A stretch of 64,000 nucleotides of DNA from Beijerinckiaceae bacterium (GCA_947454485.1 CANGJJ010000002.1:248001-312000), one strand, 5' to 3'; shown: positions 24,917 to 33,904, numbered from the stretch's first letter. Notes: generated by a model not told the origin, from the letters alone. Program-made: numbers and translations.

Positions 24917-25867
24917 GTGTCTGACCGTCTTGGCCCGGCACTGGGCGAACCCATTTTCAAACGCGTCACGATCATCGGCATCGGCCTGATCGGCTCATCC
25001 ATGGTGCGTGCGCTTAAACGCATGAATGCAGCTGGCGAAGTCGTCGCCTGTGATGCTTCTGCAGATGTCTGCAAGCGCGTCGAAGAGTTGAAGATCGCCG
25101 ATGTCGTCGAGCAAGACGTCGCCAAGGCGGTGGCCAATTCTGATCTCGTCGTTCTGTGCGTACCGGTAGGCGCGAGCGGACCTGTGGCTGAACAGATGGG
25201 GCCGCATCTCAAAAACACAGCCATTGTCTCGGATGTCGGCTCGGTGAAATGCGCGGTGATTGCCGCTGTCGCGCCACATCTGCCGCAAGGCGTGAATTTC
25301 GTCCCCGCTCATCCTGTCGCGGGTACGGAATTCTCAGGCCCAGATGCAGGCTTTGCAGATCTCTTCTTGAGCCGCTGGTGCATCCTCACTCCGCCCGAGG
25401 GAACAGACCCCGCCGCCACGGACAAAGTACAGCAGATGTGGCGCAGCTTTGGCTCCAATGTCGAAGTTATGACCGCTCAGCATCATGATCTCGTGCTCGC
25501 CATCACCAGTCATGTGCCGCATCTGATTGCCTACAATATCGTTGGCACCGCAGCTGATCTGGAAGAAGTTACGCAATCAGAAGTGATGAAATTCTCGGCC
25601 GGTGGCTTTCGCGATTTTACGCGCATCGCCTCCTCTGATCCCACCATGTGGCGCGACATCTTCTTGCACAACAAGGAAGCCGTGCTCGAAATGCTCGGCC
25701 GCTTCAATGAAGATCTGGCAGCCTTGCAGCGCATGATCCGCTGGGGCGATGGCGATGGCCTGTTCGAACTCTTCACCCGCACGCGCGCCATTCGTCGTGG
25801 CATCATCGCGCAGGGTCAAGAAACAGCCTCGCCTGACTTTGGTCGCCGCGAACCGCCCAAATCTTAA
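24917..25867 (+). CDS. tyrA: Prephenate/arogenate dehydrogenase
   Basis: 316-residue NAD(P)-dependent dehydrogenase producing 4-hydroxyphenylpyruvate or tyrosine. It has the Rossmann motif VTIIGIGLIGSSMVRALK, DLVVLCVPVGAS, VSDVGSVKCAVI, the His-bearing FVPAHPVAGTEFSGP, and the helical dimer domain with AITSHVPHLIAYNIVGTA and GGFRDFTRIASSDP. GTG 24917 has AAGGAG seven bases upstream, decisive over the longer frame from 24863, which lies inside hisC. Third gene of the aromatic amino-acid cluster. It overlaps the convergent DUF2125 gene by 4 bp. Confidence 0.93.
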   Translation: MSDRLGPALGEPIFKRVTIIGIGLIGSSMVRALKRMNAAGEVVACDASADVCKRVEELKIADVVEQDVAKAVANSDLVVLCVPVGASGPVAEQMGPHLKNTAIVSDVGSVKCAVIAAVAPHLPQGVNFVPAHPVAGTEFSGPDAGFADLFLSRWCILTPPEGTDPAATDKVQQMWRSFGSNVEVMTAQHHDLVLAITSHVPHLIAYNIVGTAADLEEVTQSEVMKFSAGGFRDFTRIASSDPTMWRDIFLHNKEAVLEMLGRFNEDLAALQRMIRWGDGDGLFELFTRTRAIRRGIIAQGQETASPDFGRREPPKS

Positions 25868-26853
25868 TAGAGCGGCGGCAAGGCCCAATTGAACCGCAGC
25901 AGACCCACTGAGACGCGGCCATTCTCGAGTGTCAGTGGCACGCGCATATTCTGACCATTAACCGCGAGCGGCATTCCACTGCGCTGCATCACTGTGCCAA
26001 GACCGGTCAGCTGCAAATCAAGCTTGCCGCGCAAGCGGTGCAGATCATCAAGACTGAGCTGGCCGCTCGCTTCGATCCGCGCCTTGCCTTTGGCGAGTTT
26101 CATCTCGCGGATCTCGACGGTGCCCTGCGCCAAGCGCCAGCTCTCCAAAGATTGCGGCACACTCGCGCCTGCAAAGGCGCCTGTGCGCAAGGATGTCAGT
26201 GAGAGAATAAGATCCAGAGGATCACTCTCACCTGTCAGCGTATCGAGCACGGGTGTTGCAAGTTTCTCAAGCCGCACCGCCAGATCATAAGCGCTGAGAT
26301 CAGCAGGCTGACCAGGCGTGGCGCGCAGATGAATTTCGAGTCGATCAGCCTTCACATTGGCTTGATCGCTCAGGCGCAACACAGGCGCTTCAATCTCGAC
26401 CGATGTTTGCTCAAGCGTGCTGCCATTCATGCGGTGGCTGATGAGCAGCTTGCCCCAGTCCATGGTGAAATCGAGACCCGACTGGTCAGCGCGGAAAGCG
26501 AGCGGCCCGCTGATCTGCGCGACAACGAGAGAGGGGCGATAAAGATGCGCAGCTGCAAGCAGATCCCCCACAGAGGCCTTGCCCTGCGCGCCGCCCAAAC
26601 GCCCTTCAAATTTTGCTGATGCACAGCGCAGCTCAATGCGGAACGGATAGCCTCCCAAATTGCGCTCACCGCAGGTCCAGTTGCGTCCCAAGCTGCGTTC
26701 TTGCGCAAACCAGCCATCAAGCGCGCGCTGCGTCGCATTGGAGGCCACATACCAATAGGCCGACCAAGCAAGGCCGAGCACGGCCAGCGCCACATAGGGC
26801 CAAAAGAGTTTCCACGCGGGGGGTGGTGCATCAGCTTTGACGACCTGTATCAT
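25864..26853 (-). CDS. DUF2125 family membrane-anchored protein
   Basis: 329 residues. One N-terminal membrane helix (about residues 15-36, FWPYVALAVLGLAWSAYWY) is followed by a long, presumably periplasmic, beta-rich domain containing CGERNLGGYPFRIELRC (two Cys that could pair) and repeated LDL/LRL strand segments. This pattern is the alphaproteobacterial DUF2125 family; the repeating-strand domain recalls AsmA/TamB-like envelope proteins, but no function is known. It is divergent from the ChaC-like gene. Confidence 0.85.
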   Translation of the reverse strand: MIQVVKADAPPPAWKLFWPYVALAVLGLAWSAYWYVASNATQRALDGWFAQERSLGRNWTCGERNLGGYPFRIELRCASAKFEGRLGGAQGKASVGDLLAAAHLYRPSLVVAQISGPLAFRADQSGLDFTMDWGKLLISHRMNGSTLEQTSVEIEAPVLRLSDQANVKADRLEIHLRATPGQPADLSAYDLAVRLEKLATPVLDTLTGESDPLDLILSLTSLRTGAFAGASVPQSLESWRLAQGTVEIREMKLAKGKARIEASGQLSLDDLHRLRGKLDLQLTGLGTVMQRSGMPLAVNGQNMRVPLTLENGRVSVGLLRFNWALPPLY

Positions 26854-26905
26854 GGGCTCTCTCAGTCACGCGGGACAGATGAGATATAGGCCGGAACGAG
26901 GCAGG

Positions 26906-27457
26906 ATGACAAAGGGCGGTGAAGCTGGCGATCTATGGGTCTTTGGTTACGGCTCGCTCATGTGGCGGCCGGGCTTTGACCATGTGGAGCGTCATCTGGC
27001 GACCGTGCACGGCTATCATCGCTCGCTCTGCATCTATTCACATGTGCATCGCGGCTCACCCACACAGCCCGGTCTCGTTCTGGGGCTTGATCGGGGTGGC
27101 TCGTGCCGGGGCATCGCTTTTCGGGTCGAAGCGCGCCACAGCGCCGCCACGATTGCCTATTTGCGCGAGCGTGAACAAGCCACCGCCGTCTATCGTGAAG
27201 CGCATCTGCGGGTGCGGCTGGAAGATGGGCGGCAATGCGAATGTCTCGCCTATGTGGTGGATCCAACCCATCACCAATATTCGGGCCGCCTGCCGCCTGC
27301 TGAATTGCTGCGCCTTGTACGCCAAGGCGTCGGCCAATCAGGCCGCAATCCCGATTATGTCGTGAATACGCATGACCATCTGATCAGTCTTGGCATCGAG
27401 GACAAACAACTGGCCTGGCTGGCGCATCAATTGCGCCCTACCGATCAATTGCCCTGA
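26906..27457 (+). CDS. Gamma-glutamylcyclotransferase, ChaC-like
   Basis: 183-residue protein of the ChaC/GGCT fold: the substrate loop VFGYGSLMWRPGF at the N-terminus, GYHRSLCIYSHVHRGSPTQPG, GLVLGLDRGGSCRGIAFRV, the central YLREREQATAVYREAHL (catalytic Glu region) and NPDYVVNTHDHLISLGI. ChaC enzymes cleave glutathione to 5-oxoproline and Cys-Gly. ATG 26906 gives MTKGGEAGDLW; an upstream in-frame ATG at 26837 would overlap the divergent gene. The 3' end overlaps the convergent acyltransferase by 13 bp. Confidence 0.9.
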   Translation: MTKGGEAGDLWVFGYGSLMWRPGFDHVERHLATVHGYHRSLCIYSHVHRGSPTQPGLVLGLDRGGSCRGIAFRVEARHSAATIAYLREREQATAVYREAHLRVRLEDGRQCECLAYVVDPTHHQYSGRLPPAELLRLVRQGVGQSGRNPDYVVNTHDHLISLGIEDKQLAWLAHQLRPTDQLP

Positions 27458-28206
27458 TTGGCCTTCACCACATCGGCCAAGGACGGATCATGCGCGACAG
27501 CCTCTTCAATGAGGCGGTTGCTGGCGCTTTCGATGTCATCCGTGATGCGCGCCATGAAAGCGCGCTTGTCCATGCCCGGATCAATCTGCGGCAAATATTC
27601 CACCACCACCGTGCCCGGACGACGCAGGAAACTGCGACGCACCCAAAAGAGGCCCGAGTTCAAAGCCACCGGCACACAGGCCGCGCCCGTATCATGATAG
27701 ATCGCTGCAACGCCCGATTTATATTGCGCAGGCGCCCCAGCGGGACGACGCGTTCCCTCAGGGAAGATGATGAGATGGCGTCCGTCATTCAAAGCATCGC
27801 GCGATTTGCGTGTGGCTTGAGCCAGCGCCGTGCTGGCGCGGGCGCGGTCAATCGAGATTTGCTTGGTGCGCGCCAGATACCAGCCAAATAGCGGGATCCA
27901 CATCAACTCACGCTTCAGGATGAAGCAAAATTGCGGGGAGTGGCGAATGAGCGCAAAAGTCTCCCACATGGACTGATGTTTGGCGGCCAGAATGACGCCA
28001 CCCTTGGGCAAATTCTCAAGCCCGCGAAACTCCACCTTCAGATTGCAGATGACGCGCAGCAGGAAGAGAAACATCCGCGACCAGACCTGCGCCACGCCGC
28101 CCACCACATGCCGGTTCATGACCAGCAGTGGCAAACAGACGAGCATCAATCCCGGCAGGGAGATGTAGAAGGCGATGTTGAAGATCAGGGATCGGATGAA
28201 GATCAT
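27445..28206 (-). CDS. plsC: Lysophospholipid acyltransferase (PlsC-like)
   Basis: 253-residue membrane-associated acyltransferase of the 1-acyl-glycerol-3-phosphate acyltransferase fold. An N-terminal membrane segment (residues about 5-30) precedes AAKHQSMWETFAL, where the HX4D catalytic box is HX4E, and block III IIFPEGTRRP. VPVALNSGLFW and TVVVEYLPQIDPGM complete the pattern. The Glu variant occurs in a known alphaproteobacterial subgroup. Substrate (lysophosphatidate, or ornithine-lipid-type) cannot be decided. It follows the ftsE-ftsX-ydcF genes on the same strand. Confidence 0.88.
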   Translation of the reverse strand: MIFIRSLIFNIAFYISLPGLMLVCLPLLVMNRHVVGGVAQVWSRMFLFLLRVICNLKVEFRGLENLPKGGVILAAKHQSMWETFALIRHSPQFCFILKRELMWIPLFGWYLARTKQISIDRARASTALAQATRKSRDALNDGRHLIIFPEGTRRPAGAPAQYKSGVAAIYHDTGAACVPVALNSGLFWVRRSFLRRPGTVVVEYLPQIDPGMDKRAFMARITDDIESASNRLIEEAVAHDPSLADVVKANQGN

Positions 28207-28219
28207 AAGCCTTCTTGCC

Positions 28220-28831
28220 TCAAGCAGAGCCGCTTGAAAAGGCCCCCTCGAGATAGCTGCGTGTGCGAGCAGCCAGGAATTTCACATATTCCACGGCCAG
28301 CAAGCGGGCAAAGGCCGGATCCCGCCACAAGGTTGCATCTCGCCAGCGCTCAGAGATCACCGGCACCGGCAAGAACCCCACCCCCGGCATGGCACGTGCC
28401 ATCTCCACCAAGGCGCGCGGCATATGATAATTCGACGTGACGATGATGAGCGGCCCACGCAGCTCATGAGCCGCCATCCAGCGGCGGGCTTCGCGCGCAT
28501 TGCCCACCGTATCGAGCGCATCATAGCCAAGATCGACACAGCATTCGATGAGCTTCCTGTGACGCGGCGCCATGCGGATCACATCGGCGCGGGTCAAAGT
28601 CGGATTGACGCCGCTGATGAGCATGCGTCCGGCATAGCCCTGTTCGAGAAGATCGATCGCGTCTGACACACGCGCCGCACCCCCGGTCAAGGCGATCATC
28701 GCTGCAGCGGGGCGCGCGGGAGGATGTTCCTGCCGCTCGATCTGCGCATTAAAATGGACAAAATCGGCTGCCAGCCCCAGCACGACAACAAGGGCCAAGC
28801 TGAACAAGATGCGCCAGCGCCGATGCTTCAT
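28220..28831 (-). CDS. YdcF-like (DUF218) membrane-anchored protein
   Basis: 203 residues with one N-terminal membrane helix (RILFSLALVVVLGLAADFV) and a DUF218 domain: AMIALTGGAARVSDAIDLLE, GRMLISGVN, VDLGYDALDTVGNAREARRW, and IVTSNYHMPRALVEM. Family members (YdcF, SanA, ElyC) are linked to envelope integrity and lipid-carrier metabolism. The ATG overlaps the ftsX stop by 4 bp (ATGA), so it is part of the ftsEX operon. Confidence 0.88.
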   Translation of the reverse strand: MKHRRWRILFSLALVVVLGLAADFVHFNAQIERQEHPPARPAAAMIALTGGAARVSDAIDLLEQGYAGRMLISGVNPTLTRADVIRMAPRHRKLIECCVDLGYDALDTVGNAREARRWMAAHELRGPLIIVTSNYHMPRALVEMARAMPGVGFLPVPVISERWRDATLWRDPAFARLLAVEYVKFLAARTRSYLEGAFSSGSA

Positions 28832-29802
28832 GCCAGCGACCGCAAATGGCGAAAGACGATGGTGCGCGAGATCATCGCGGTTAGAATGGCAATGCCTAGC
28901 GCGATGATGACTATGGCCAGATAGCCCCACACACCAAGCGCAAATGTGCCGAACAAGGCCTGCATCTGATCCGCGCTCGCATTGGTCGAGAACCAGCGCG
29001 ACAAGAGGCCAGACAAAGAGAAGGCGGCAATGGCGCAGCCACCACCGATCAAACCGCCTTTCAATCCCAGCCAGAGAAAATGGCGCTGAAATTCGCGCGC
29101 GATGAAACTATCCTGCGCGCCGACAAAATGCAGCACATCGACAATCTCGCGATTGCCCGCCATGGCCCCGCGTGTGGCAAAGGTGACTGCCAAACCCATC
29201 GCAACAAGCACAAGCACAAGGATCAGCACGACAAGACCAACAGTGGCGCGCGCCATTTGCGACAGCCGCGTCAGCCAAAGGCGATGATCATCCAGCGTTG
29301 CATTGGCAACACTCTCACTCAAAGCTTTGCGCAGACTTGTCGTATCAACTGCGCCCGCTCCAAAATTGATTTCAATGAGACGGGGAATCGGTAATGAGCC
29401 CAGATCAAGCCCAGTGCCAAGCCAAGGCTCCAAGAGATGTTCTGACTCAGCCTTGCTGAAAATACGAACCTCGCCAACGCCGGGCGTAGCACGCGCAAGC
29501 TCAGCTGCCTTGCGCACATCAGCCTCAATATCGCGGCCCGTGATAGGTTTGACCTGGATCGTCATTTCGCGCGCGACGCTTTGCGTCCAACCACGAGAGG
29601 CTTGATCAACCAAAATGCCTGCGCCCGCTGAGAGCGCTGCCAAAAAGGTCATGATGGCGATGACCGTGACAAGTGCCCGCCCCGCAATCGTATCAGCAGG
29701 CACAAGCGGCATATTGCGCTTGAGCATCGCGCTCACCGGTTGCTCGGATGAGTCGCGACCACCGCGCAACAAACGCAAGAGGGGCGAGACGGTCTCAGTC
29801 AT
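28828..29802 (-). CDS. ftsX: Cell division protein FtsX
   Basis: 324-residue permease partner of FtsE, acting at the divisome to transmit ATP hydrolysis to periplasmic peptidoglycan hydrolase activators. A cytoplasmic N-terminus precedes helix 1 (LVTVIAIMTFLAALSAGAGIL), a periplasmic domain (EMTIQVKPITGRDIEADVRK onward), and three C-terminal helices with REIVDVLHFVGAQDSFIAREFQ between them. ATG 29802 (MTETVSPLL) overlaps the ftsE 3' end by 8 bp. The longer frame inside ftsE is not used. Confidence 0.93.
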   Translation of the reverse strand: MTETVSPLLRLLRGGRDSSEQPVSAMLKRNMPLVPADTIAGRALVTVIAIMTFLAALSAGAGILVDQASRGWTQSVAREMTIQVKPITGRDIEADVRKAAELARATPGVGEVRIFSKAESEHLLEPWLGTGLDLGSLPIPRLIEINFGAGAVDTTSLRKALSESVANATLDDHRLWLTRLSQMARATVGLVVLILVLVLVAMGLAVTFATRGAMAGNREIVDVLHFVGAQDSFIAREFQRHFLWLGLKGGLIGGGCAIAAFSLSGLLSRWFSTNASADQMQALFGTFALGVWGYLAIVIIALGIAILTAMISRTIVFRHLRSLA

Positions 29803-30457
29803 AGATATGCAACCGTCGATCGCCCAGCACCAAGCGGCGTGCACCATCAAACTGATCCATCAAGGCCAGATCATGCGTGGCGATAACAACTGATGTGCCA
29901 GACTTGTTCAGCTCGGCAAACAAACGCAGCAGACGGCGCGCGAGTGAGGGATCAACATTGCCGGTCGGCTCATCTGCCAACAGCAATTCAGGCCGCACGA
30001 TCAATGCGCGCGCAATTGCAGCGCGCTGTTTCTCGCCGCCCGACAGAACAGGCGGCAGCACATGCATGCGCTCACCCAAGCCCACCCAGCCCAGCAACTC
30101 CATCACCTCGGCGCGATAGCTTGCCTCTTCGCGGCCCTGCACACGCAAGGGCAGCGCGACATTCTCATAGGTCGTCAGATGATCGAGCAGACGAAAATCC
30201 TGAAACACGACACCGATGCGCCGACGCAGATGGGTGATCTGATCTTTGTCGAGGGTGGAGGCATCTTGCCCAAAGAGCGTGATGAAACCGCGCGTGGGTT
30301 TCAAGGCAAGCAGGATCAAACGCAAAAGCGTCGTCTTGCCCGCACCCGATGGGCCGGTCAGGAATTGGAAGGACTGCGGCTCGATTTCGAAGCTGATGTC
30401 CCGCAGGATTTCAGCTCCCATTCCATAGCGCAGGCCGACATTCTCAAATCGGACCAA
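29795..30457 (-). CDS. ftsE: Cell division ATP-binding protein FtsE
   Basis: 220-residue ABC ATPase of the FtsEX complex. It shows VRFENVGLRYG at the start, Walker A GPSGAGKTTLLRL, Q-loop VVFQDFRLLDHLT, signature LSGGEKQRAAIARA, Walker B LLLADEPTGNVD and switch ATHDL. A TTG at 30457 is chosen since GAGG lies six to seven bases before it and the protein then begins at VRFENV as in relatives. A TTG at 30481 adds eight residues. A perfect CtrA-type site lies 76-91 bp upstream, consistent with cell-cycle control of division genes. Confidence 0.92.
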   Translation of the reverse strand: MVRFENVGLRYGMGAEILRDISFEIEPQSFQFLTGPSGAGKTTLLRLILLALKPTRGFITLFGQDASTLDKDQITHLRRRIGVVFQDFRLLDHLTTYENVALPLRVQGREEASYRAEVMELLGWVGLGERMHVLPPVLSGGEKQRAAIARALIVRPELLLADEPTGNVDPSLARRLLRLFAELNKSGTSVVIATHDLALMDQFDGARRLVLGDRRLHIYD

Positions 30458-30532
30458 GACGACCCTCGTGATGTCCTTCAATCAAAGAGGCAGAGGCCCC
30501 CGATTGGATGAACAATCTTAATGCCCCGCATC

Positions 30533-30548
30533 TTAACGCGGCCTTAAC
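30533..30548. promoter_or_regulatory. CtrA-type binding site in the ftsE / zinc-ribbon divergent region
   Basis: TTAA-CGCGGCC-TTAAC, an exact match to the CtrA consensus TTAA-N7-TTAA(C). It lies between ftsE (starts 30457, minus) and the zinc-ribbon gene (30597, plus), so it could serve either. A further TTAA is at 30518-30521. Confidence 0.6.
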
Positions 30549-30596
30549 CATGTTGGCAGCCCTAATGGCAGATACTTTGTGCCTTGGTTTTGATTC

Positions 30597-31331
30597 ATGC
30601 TGCTCGTTCATTGCCCCGCCTGCCGGGCCAGCCTTTATGTCGAGAGATCCTCCCTCAGCCGCGCGCGGCGGATACGCTGCGGCATTTGCACCCATGTCTG
30701 GCTGGAAGACGCCTATGCGCCCAAAGCCGCGGTGCGGGAGCCTGAACTGCCCCTCGAACCGACGTTCAACCCTCGACCCTCTGAAGCAGCGCAAGAGGCC
30801 GTGACCGAGGCTGTGGCCCCGCCTGCGATCCGCGAACGCCGCAGACGCCCGCCTCAGGTCAAGCTCAAGACAGATCAAGAGACAGGTAACGGCTCAGCCA
30901 TGATGGGTCTGACATTGGCGGCCGGCATTCTGCTGCTTCTGGCCGCAGGTTTGGCGGCCCGCGAGACGATCGTCCGACAAGTGCCATGGATGGCGCGGCC
31001 CTATGCGGCGCTGGGGCTGCCTGTGAATATTCAGGGCTTGGAATTTCGTGAGGTGCGCAGCCGCATCATGGCGGAGGCCTATCAGAAAGTTCTGACCATC
31101 GACGGACAGATCAGCAATCTGCGCGCGGAGACGCAGAGCCTGCCAGATTTGCAATTGAGTTTGCGCGATGCGGCGGGGCGCGAAGTCTATGCGTGGAGCG
31201 CACCACCGCCCAAAGCCACTTTGATGCGCGGTGAGACAATTCAGTTCCGCGCGCGGCTCGCAGCACCGCCTGATGCAGCGCAAGCCGTGCGGGTGCAATT
31301 CTCAGAAAGCACCCGCAGTGTGTTGCAATGA
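30597..31331 (+). CDS. MJ0042-type zinc-ribbon membrane protein
   Basis: 244 residues. An N-terminal zinc ribbon of the MJ0042 type (CPACRASLYV ... RCGICTHVW, two CxxC pairs) is followed by a Pro/Glu/Arg-rich linker, one membrane helix (about residues 103-122, MGLTLAAGILLLLAAGLAA) and a DUF3426-like C-terminal domain (SNLRAETQSLPDLQLSLRDA). It looks like a cytoplasmic sensor or scaffold anchored to an extracytoplasmic beta domain. Function unknown. Its position divergent from ftsEX with a shared CtrA site hints at envelope or division work. Confidence 0.85.
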   Translation: MLLVHCPACRASLYVERSSLSRARRIRCGICTHVWLEDAYAPKAAVREPELPLEPTFNPRPSEAAQEAVTEAVAPPAIRERRRRPPQVKLKTDQETGNGSAMMGLTLAAGILLLLAAGLAARETIVRQVPWMARPYAALGLPVNIQGLEFREVRSRIMAEAYQKVLTIDGQISNLRAETQSLPDLQLSLRDAAGREVYAWSAPPPKATLMRGETIQFRARLAAPPDAAQAVRVQFSESTRSVLQ

Positions 31332-31340
31332 GCGAAGGGC

Positions 31341-31877
31341 TTAGCCCTTTTTCGCCTTGGCGCGCTCGACACTTTTCATGACGATGTCTTTGGCTTCCTG
31401 CGCATCGCCCCAACGCACGACCTTCACCCATTTGCCTTTTTCGAGATCTTTATAATGTTCGAAGAAGTGCTGGATCTGGTCGAGTGTGATCTGCGGCAGC
31501 TCGGTGTAATTCGTCACATTGTCATAGCGGCGCGTCAGCTTGGGTGACGGCACAGCAATGATCTTCTCATCACCACCCGCTTCATCTTCCATCAGCAAGA
31601 CGCCAACGATGCGGCAGTTCATCACCGCGCCCGGAACGATGGCGCGCGTATTGGCGACGATGACATCGCAAGGATCGCCATCATCCGACAAAGTATGCGG
31701 AATGAAACCGTAATTCCCCGGATAGCGCATGGCTGTGTAGAGGAAGCGGTCGACGATGAGTGCGCCAGCGTCTTTGTCCATCTCATATTTGATGGGCTCG
31801 CCGCCAATCGGCACTTCGATCACGACATTGACATCCTCGGGGGGATTCTTGCCGATCGCAATCGCGTTGAGATTCAT
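31341..31877 (-). CDS. ppa: Inorganic pyrophosphatase
   Basis: 178-residue soluble family I pyrophosphatase hydrolysing PPi from biosynthetic reactions. It has [39 protein letters not shown], the metal site [10 protein letters not shown] and [17 protein letters not shown]. All canonical catalytic acids and Lys/Tyr positions are present and length is normal. It converges on the zinc-ribbon gene with 9 bp between stops. Confidence 0.97.
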   Translation of the reverse strand: MNLNAIAIGKNPPEDVNVVIEVPIGGEPIKYEMDKDAGALIVDRFLYTAMRYPGNYGFIPHTLSDDGDPCDVIVANTRAIVPGAVMNCRIVGVLLMEDEAGGDEKIIAVPSPKLTRRYDNVTNYTELPQITLDQIQHFFEHYKDLEKGKWVKVVRWGDAQEAKDIVMKSVERAKAKKG

Positions 31878-31955
31878 GTCTGTCTCCGAAAAAGCGGGAT
31901 ATGCCGCGTCTTAGGCGGCTGCGGCTTGCGAAACAAGCACGACTTATTGTCAGGA

Positions 31956-32462
31956 TCAGATAAAGCCGAAAGCGACCCGCTCGCGCTGCTCGTCGCCAAA
32001 GCGCTCCTGCGCATGTCGAACCATGCGGCCGCCCAAGCGCTCATAGAAAGTCAGTGCTCGGTCATTCTCGCCCAAGGCCCAGACGAGAAAAGTCGGATAG
32101 CCATGCGAGGCCAGATCATCACGCGCCGCCTCGAACAGGCGACGGCCAAAGCCAAGCCCCTGATATTCAGGCTCAAGATAGAGTTCAAAAATTTCGCCCC
32201 GGAAGGGAAGCGATGGCACACGGTTGCGACCGTAACTGACATAACCGACGATGGCGTCGTTAAAGTCGAGGACAAGCAAACGCGAGCCGCGCTCAATCGC
32301 AGAGGCCCACCAATTGGGACCACGCCGCGCAATCATCTTCTCAAGCTCGCGTCCGGGGATCATCCCGCGATAGGCATCGCGCCACGAGGCGTCATGGACG
32401 CTCGCGATCTCTTCAGCATCCACCTTCCGCGCGCGGCGGATTGTAATAACCGTCTCAACCAT
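31956..32462 (-). CDS. GNAT-family N-acetyltransferase
   Basis: 168-residue GNAT enzyme. An N-terminal ITIRRARKVDAEEIASVHDASWRDAYRGMIP (typical start of the family), the acetyl-CoA loop in LYLEPEYQGLGFGRRLFEAA (Q/RxxGxG/A) and a final ALTFYERLGGRMV are visible. Substrate cannot be inferred. The gene stands alone between ppa and a 200-bp A+T-rich spacer. Confidence 0.88.
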   Translation of the reverse strand: MVETVITIRRARKVDAEEIASVHDASWRDAYRGMIPGRELEKMIARRGPNWWASAIERGSRLLVLDFNDAIVGYVSYGRNRVPSLPFRGEIFELYLEPEYQGLGFGRRLFEAARDDLASHGYPTFLVWALGENDRALTFYERLGGRMVRHAQERFGDEQRERVAFGFI

Positions 32463-32662
32463 AGGGCGATCTTTAACCTCGAAAACGCAGTTCGCAAGCC
32501 TCCAATGGCCAAAAAACGAAACTTTAAATCGATTAAAAACTGCACTGCCACAGATAGTTTGAGCGCTAACGTTGCTTTAGCGATGGGCCGCTGCCCATGA
32601 GCCGCCCACCCAGCCCAAAAGGCGGCATATAAATTGCTAACTTTGCGGGCAGGAGCCCCAAT

Positions 32663-33904
32663 GTGACCGATTTCTCTGCCCGAATTATCTCTGGACTGGC
32701 GGCCACGCAGCCGAACCGGGAGGCTTTGGCGCGCAGTTGCATGGGCGAATTCGACCGTAATGGCGACAGCGCCATTTCAGCGGGGGAATTTCTGCGGGTT
32801 TTTGCAGGTTTACAGCGAACTGAGGAGAGCGCCGCGAGCCATGGCTCGTCCTGGGTCTCGGCGGGCATCCGTCCCACTTTGTTCGATTGCACCCTCTTCC
32901 CGTCCTATTCGACGACCTATGCCAAGAGCGCCTATCAAGCCAATGCCATGCTCGCGACCTATGACGCCGATGGCTCAGGCTCGGTCACGCAGGCCGAATT
33001 GCTCAATGTGAAGCCCAGCACACCGCCCGCCCCCACCCCGGCTGAGCGCGCCGATGAGATGCTGGCGCTCTACGACAAGGGCAACAAGGGCTATATCGAC
33101 ATCGCCGATGTGATCTCCGCCTGGATCAACAATCCTTCGCTCAGCAATGGCTCTGACCCCACCGAAGTGATTGCGGCTTGGGATCGCGATAGCGACGAGA
33201 AGGTGACGCGCGATGAGCTGATCAGCGATTATGAGATCATGGATACAGCCGACGCTTTGGTGTCGACGCTTGGCGATGCGACCACAGGGGCCATCAATCT
33301 GGCAATGGTCACAGACGAGCAAATGTCCATGACGGACATTACGCGTGATGATTTGCAAAAATGGGATGTGAATAACAACGGTGAACTCACACGCTCTGAA
33401 ATTATCAAAGCCTTGCGCATTCCAATTGCAAAACCCGTGACAGATCCTGCGGCCATCGCTGCTGGTTTGATGAAACTTTATGACGCTGACCAATCATCCT
33501 CTCTCGATGCAGCCGAATTTGCTCGTTTGCAAAATCATAGTGGTGGCAGCATGGCCGACCCCTCCACTTTCGCAAGCTGGGATGCCAATGGCGATGCAGT
33601 GATTACGCAATCTGAGCTGCAAAATGGTCTGCAAGTGATTCAAGATGCGCGCGATACAATTGCCAAATATGATGGCGATGGAAAAGGCTATTTCACACTC
33701 AATGATTTGCAACAGGTCATTGATGCAGATCCCACTGCCACAACAGCCTCCGCACAAGATCTCATGACATGGTGGGATGTGAATGGTGATGGACAGGTTA
33801 CGCCGCAAGACATCATCGCGCGCAATGAATTAACGCGGCAACAACAGGCGGCCGCAACATCCGCGGTGGGTGATGTGAGCGTGACAGAGGTGCAAAGCGG
33901 CTAA
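32663..33904 (+). CDS. Multi-EF-hand calcium-binding protein
   Basis: 413 residues with nine EF-hand-like loops. They begin at Asp31, Asp101, Asp138 (degenerate DKGNKGYIDIAD), Asp174, Asp235, Asp274, Asp307, Asp337 and Asp372; the best are DADGSGSVTQAE, DANGDAVITQSE and DVNGDGQVTPQD. No signal peptide, membrane segment or catalytic domain is seen; it could be cytoplasmic or leave by a non-classical route. The count is high for a bacterial calmodulin-like protein. The GTG start has CAGGAGC six bases upstream. The second half is A+T-richer than surrounding genes. No symbol is justified. Confidence 0.82.
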   Translation: MTDFSARIISGLAATQPNREALARSCMGEFDRNGDSAISAGEFLRVFAGLQRTEESAASHGSSWVSAGIRPTLFDCTLFPSYSTTYAKSAYQANAMLATYDADGSGSVTQAELLNVKPSTPPAPTPAERADEMLALYDKGNKGYIDIADVISAWINNPSLSNGSDPTEVIAAWDRDSDEKVTRDELISDYEIMDTADALVSTLGDATTGAINLAMVTDEQMSMTDITRDDLQKWDVNNNGELTRSEIIKALRIPIAKPVTDPAAIAAGLMKLYDADQSSSLDAAEFARLQNHSGGSMADPSTFASWDANGDAVITQSELQNGLQVIQDARDTIAKYDGDGKGYFTLNDLQQVIDADPTATTASAQDLMTWWDVNGDGQVTPQDIIARNELTRQQQAAATSAVGDVSVTEVQSG

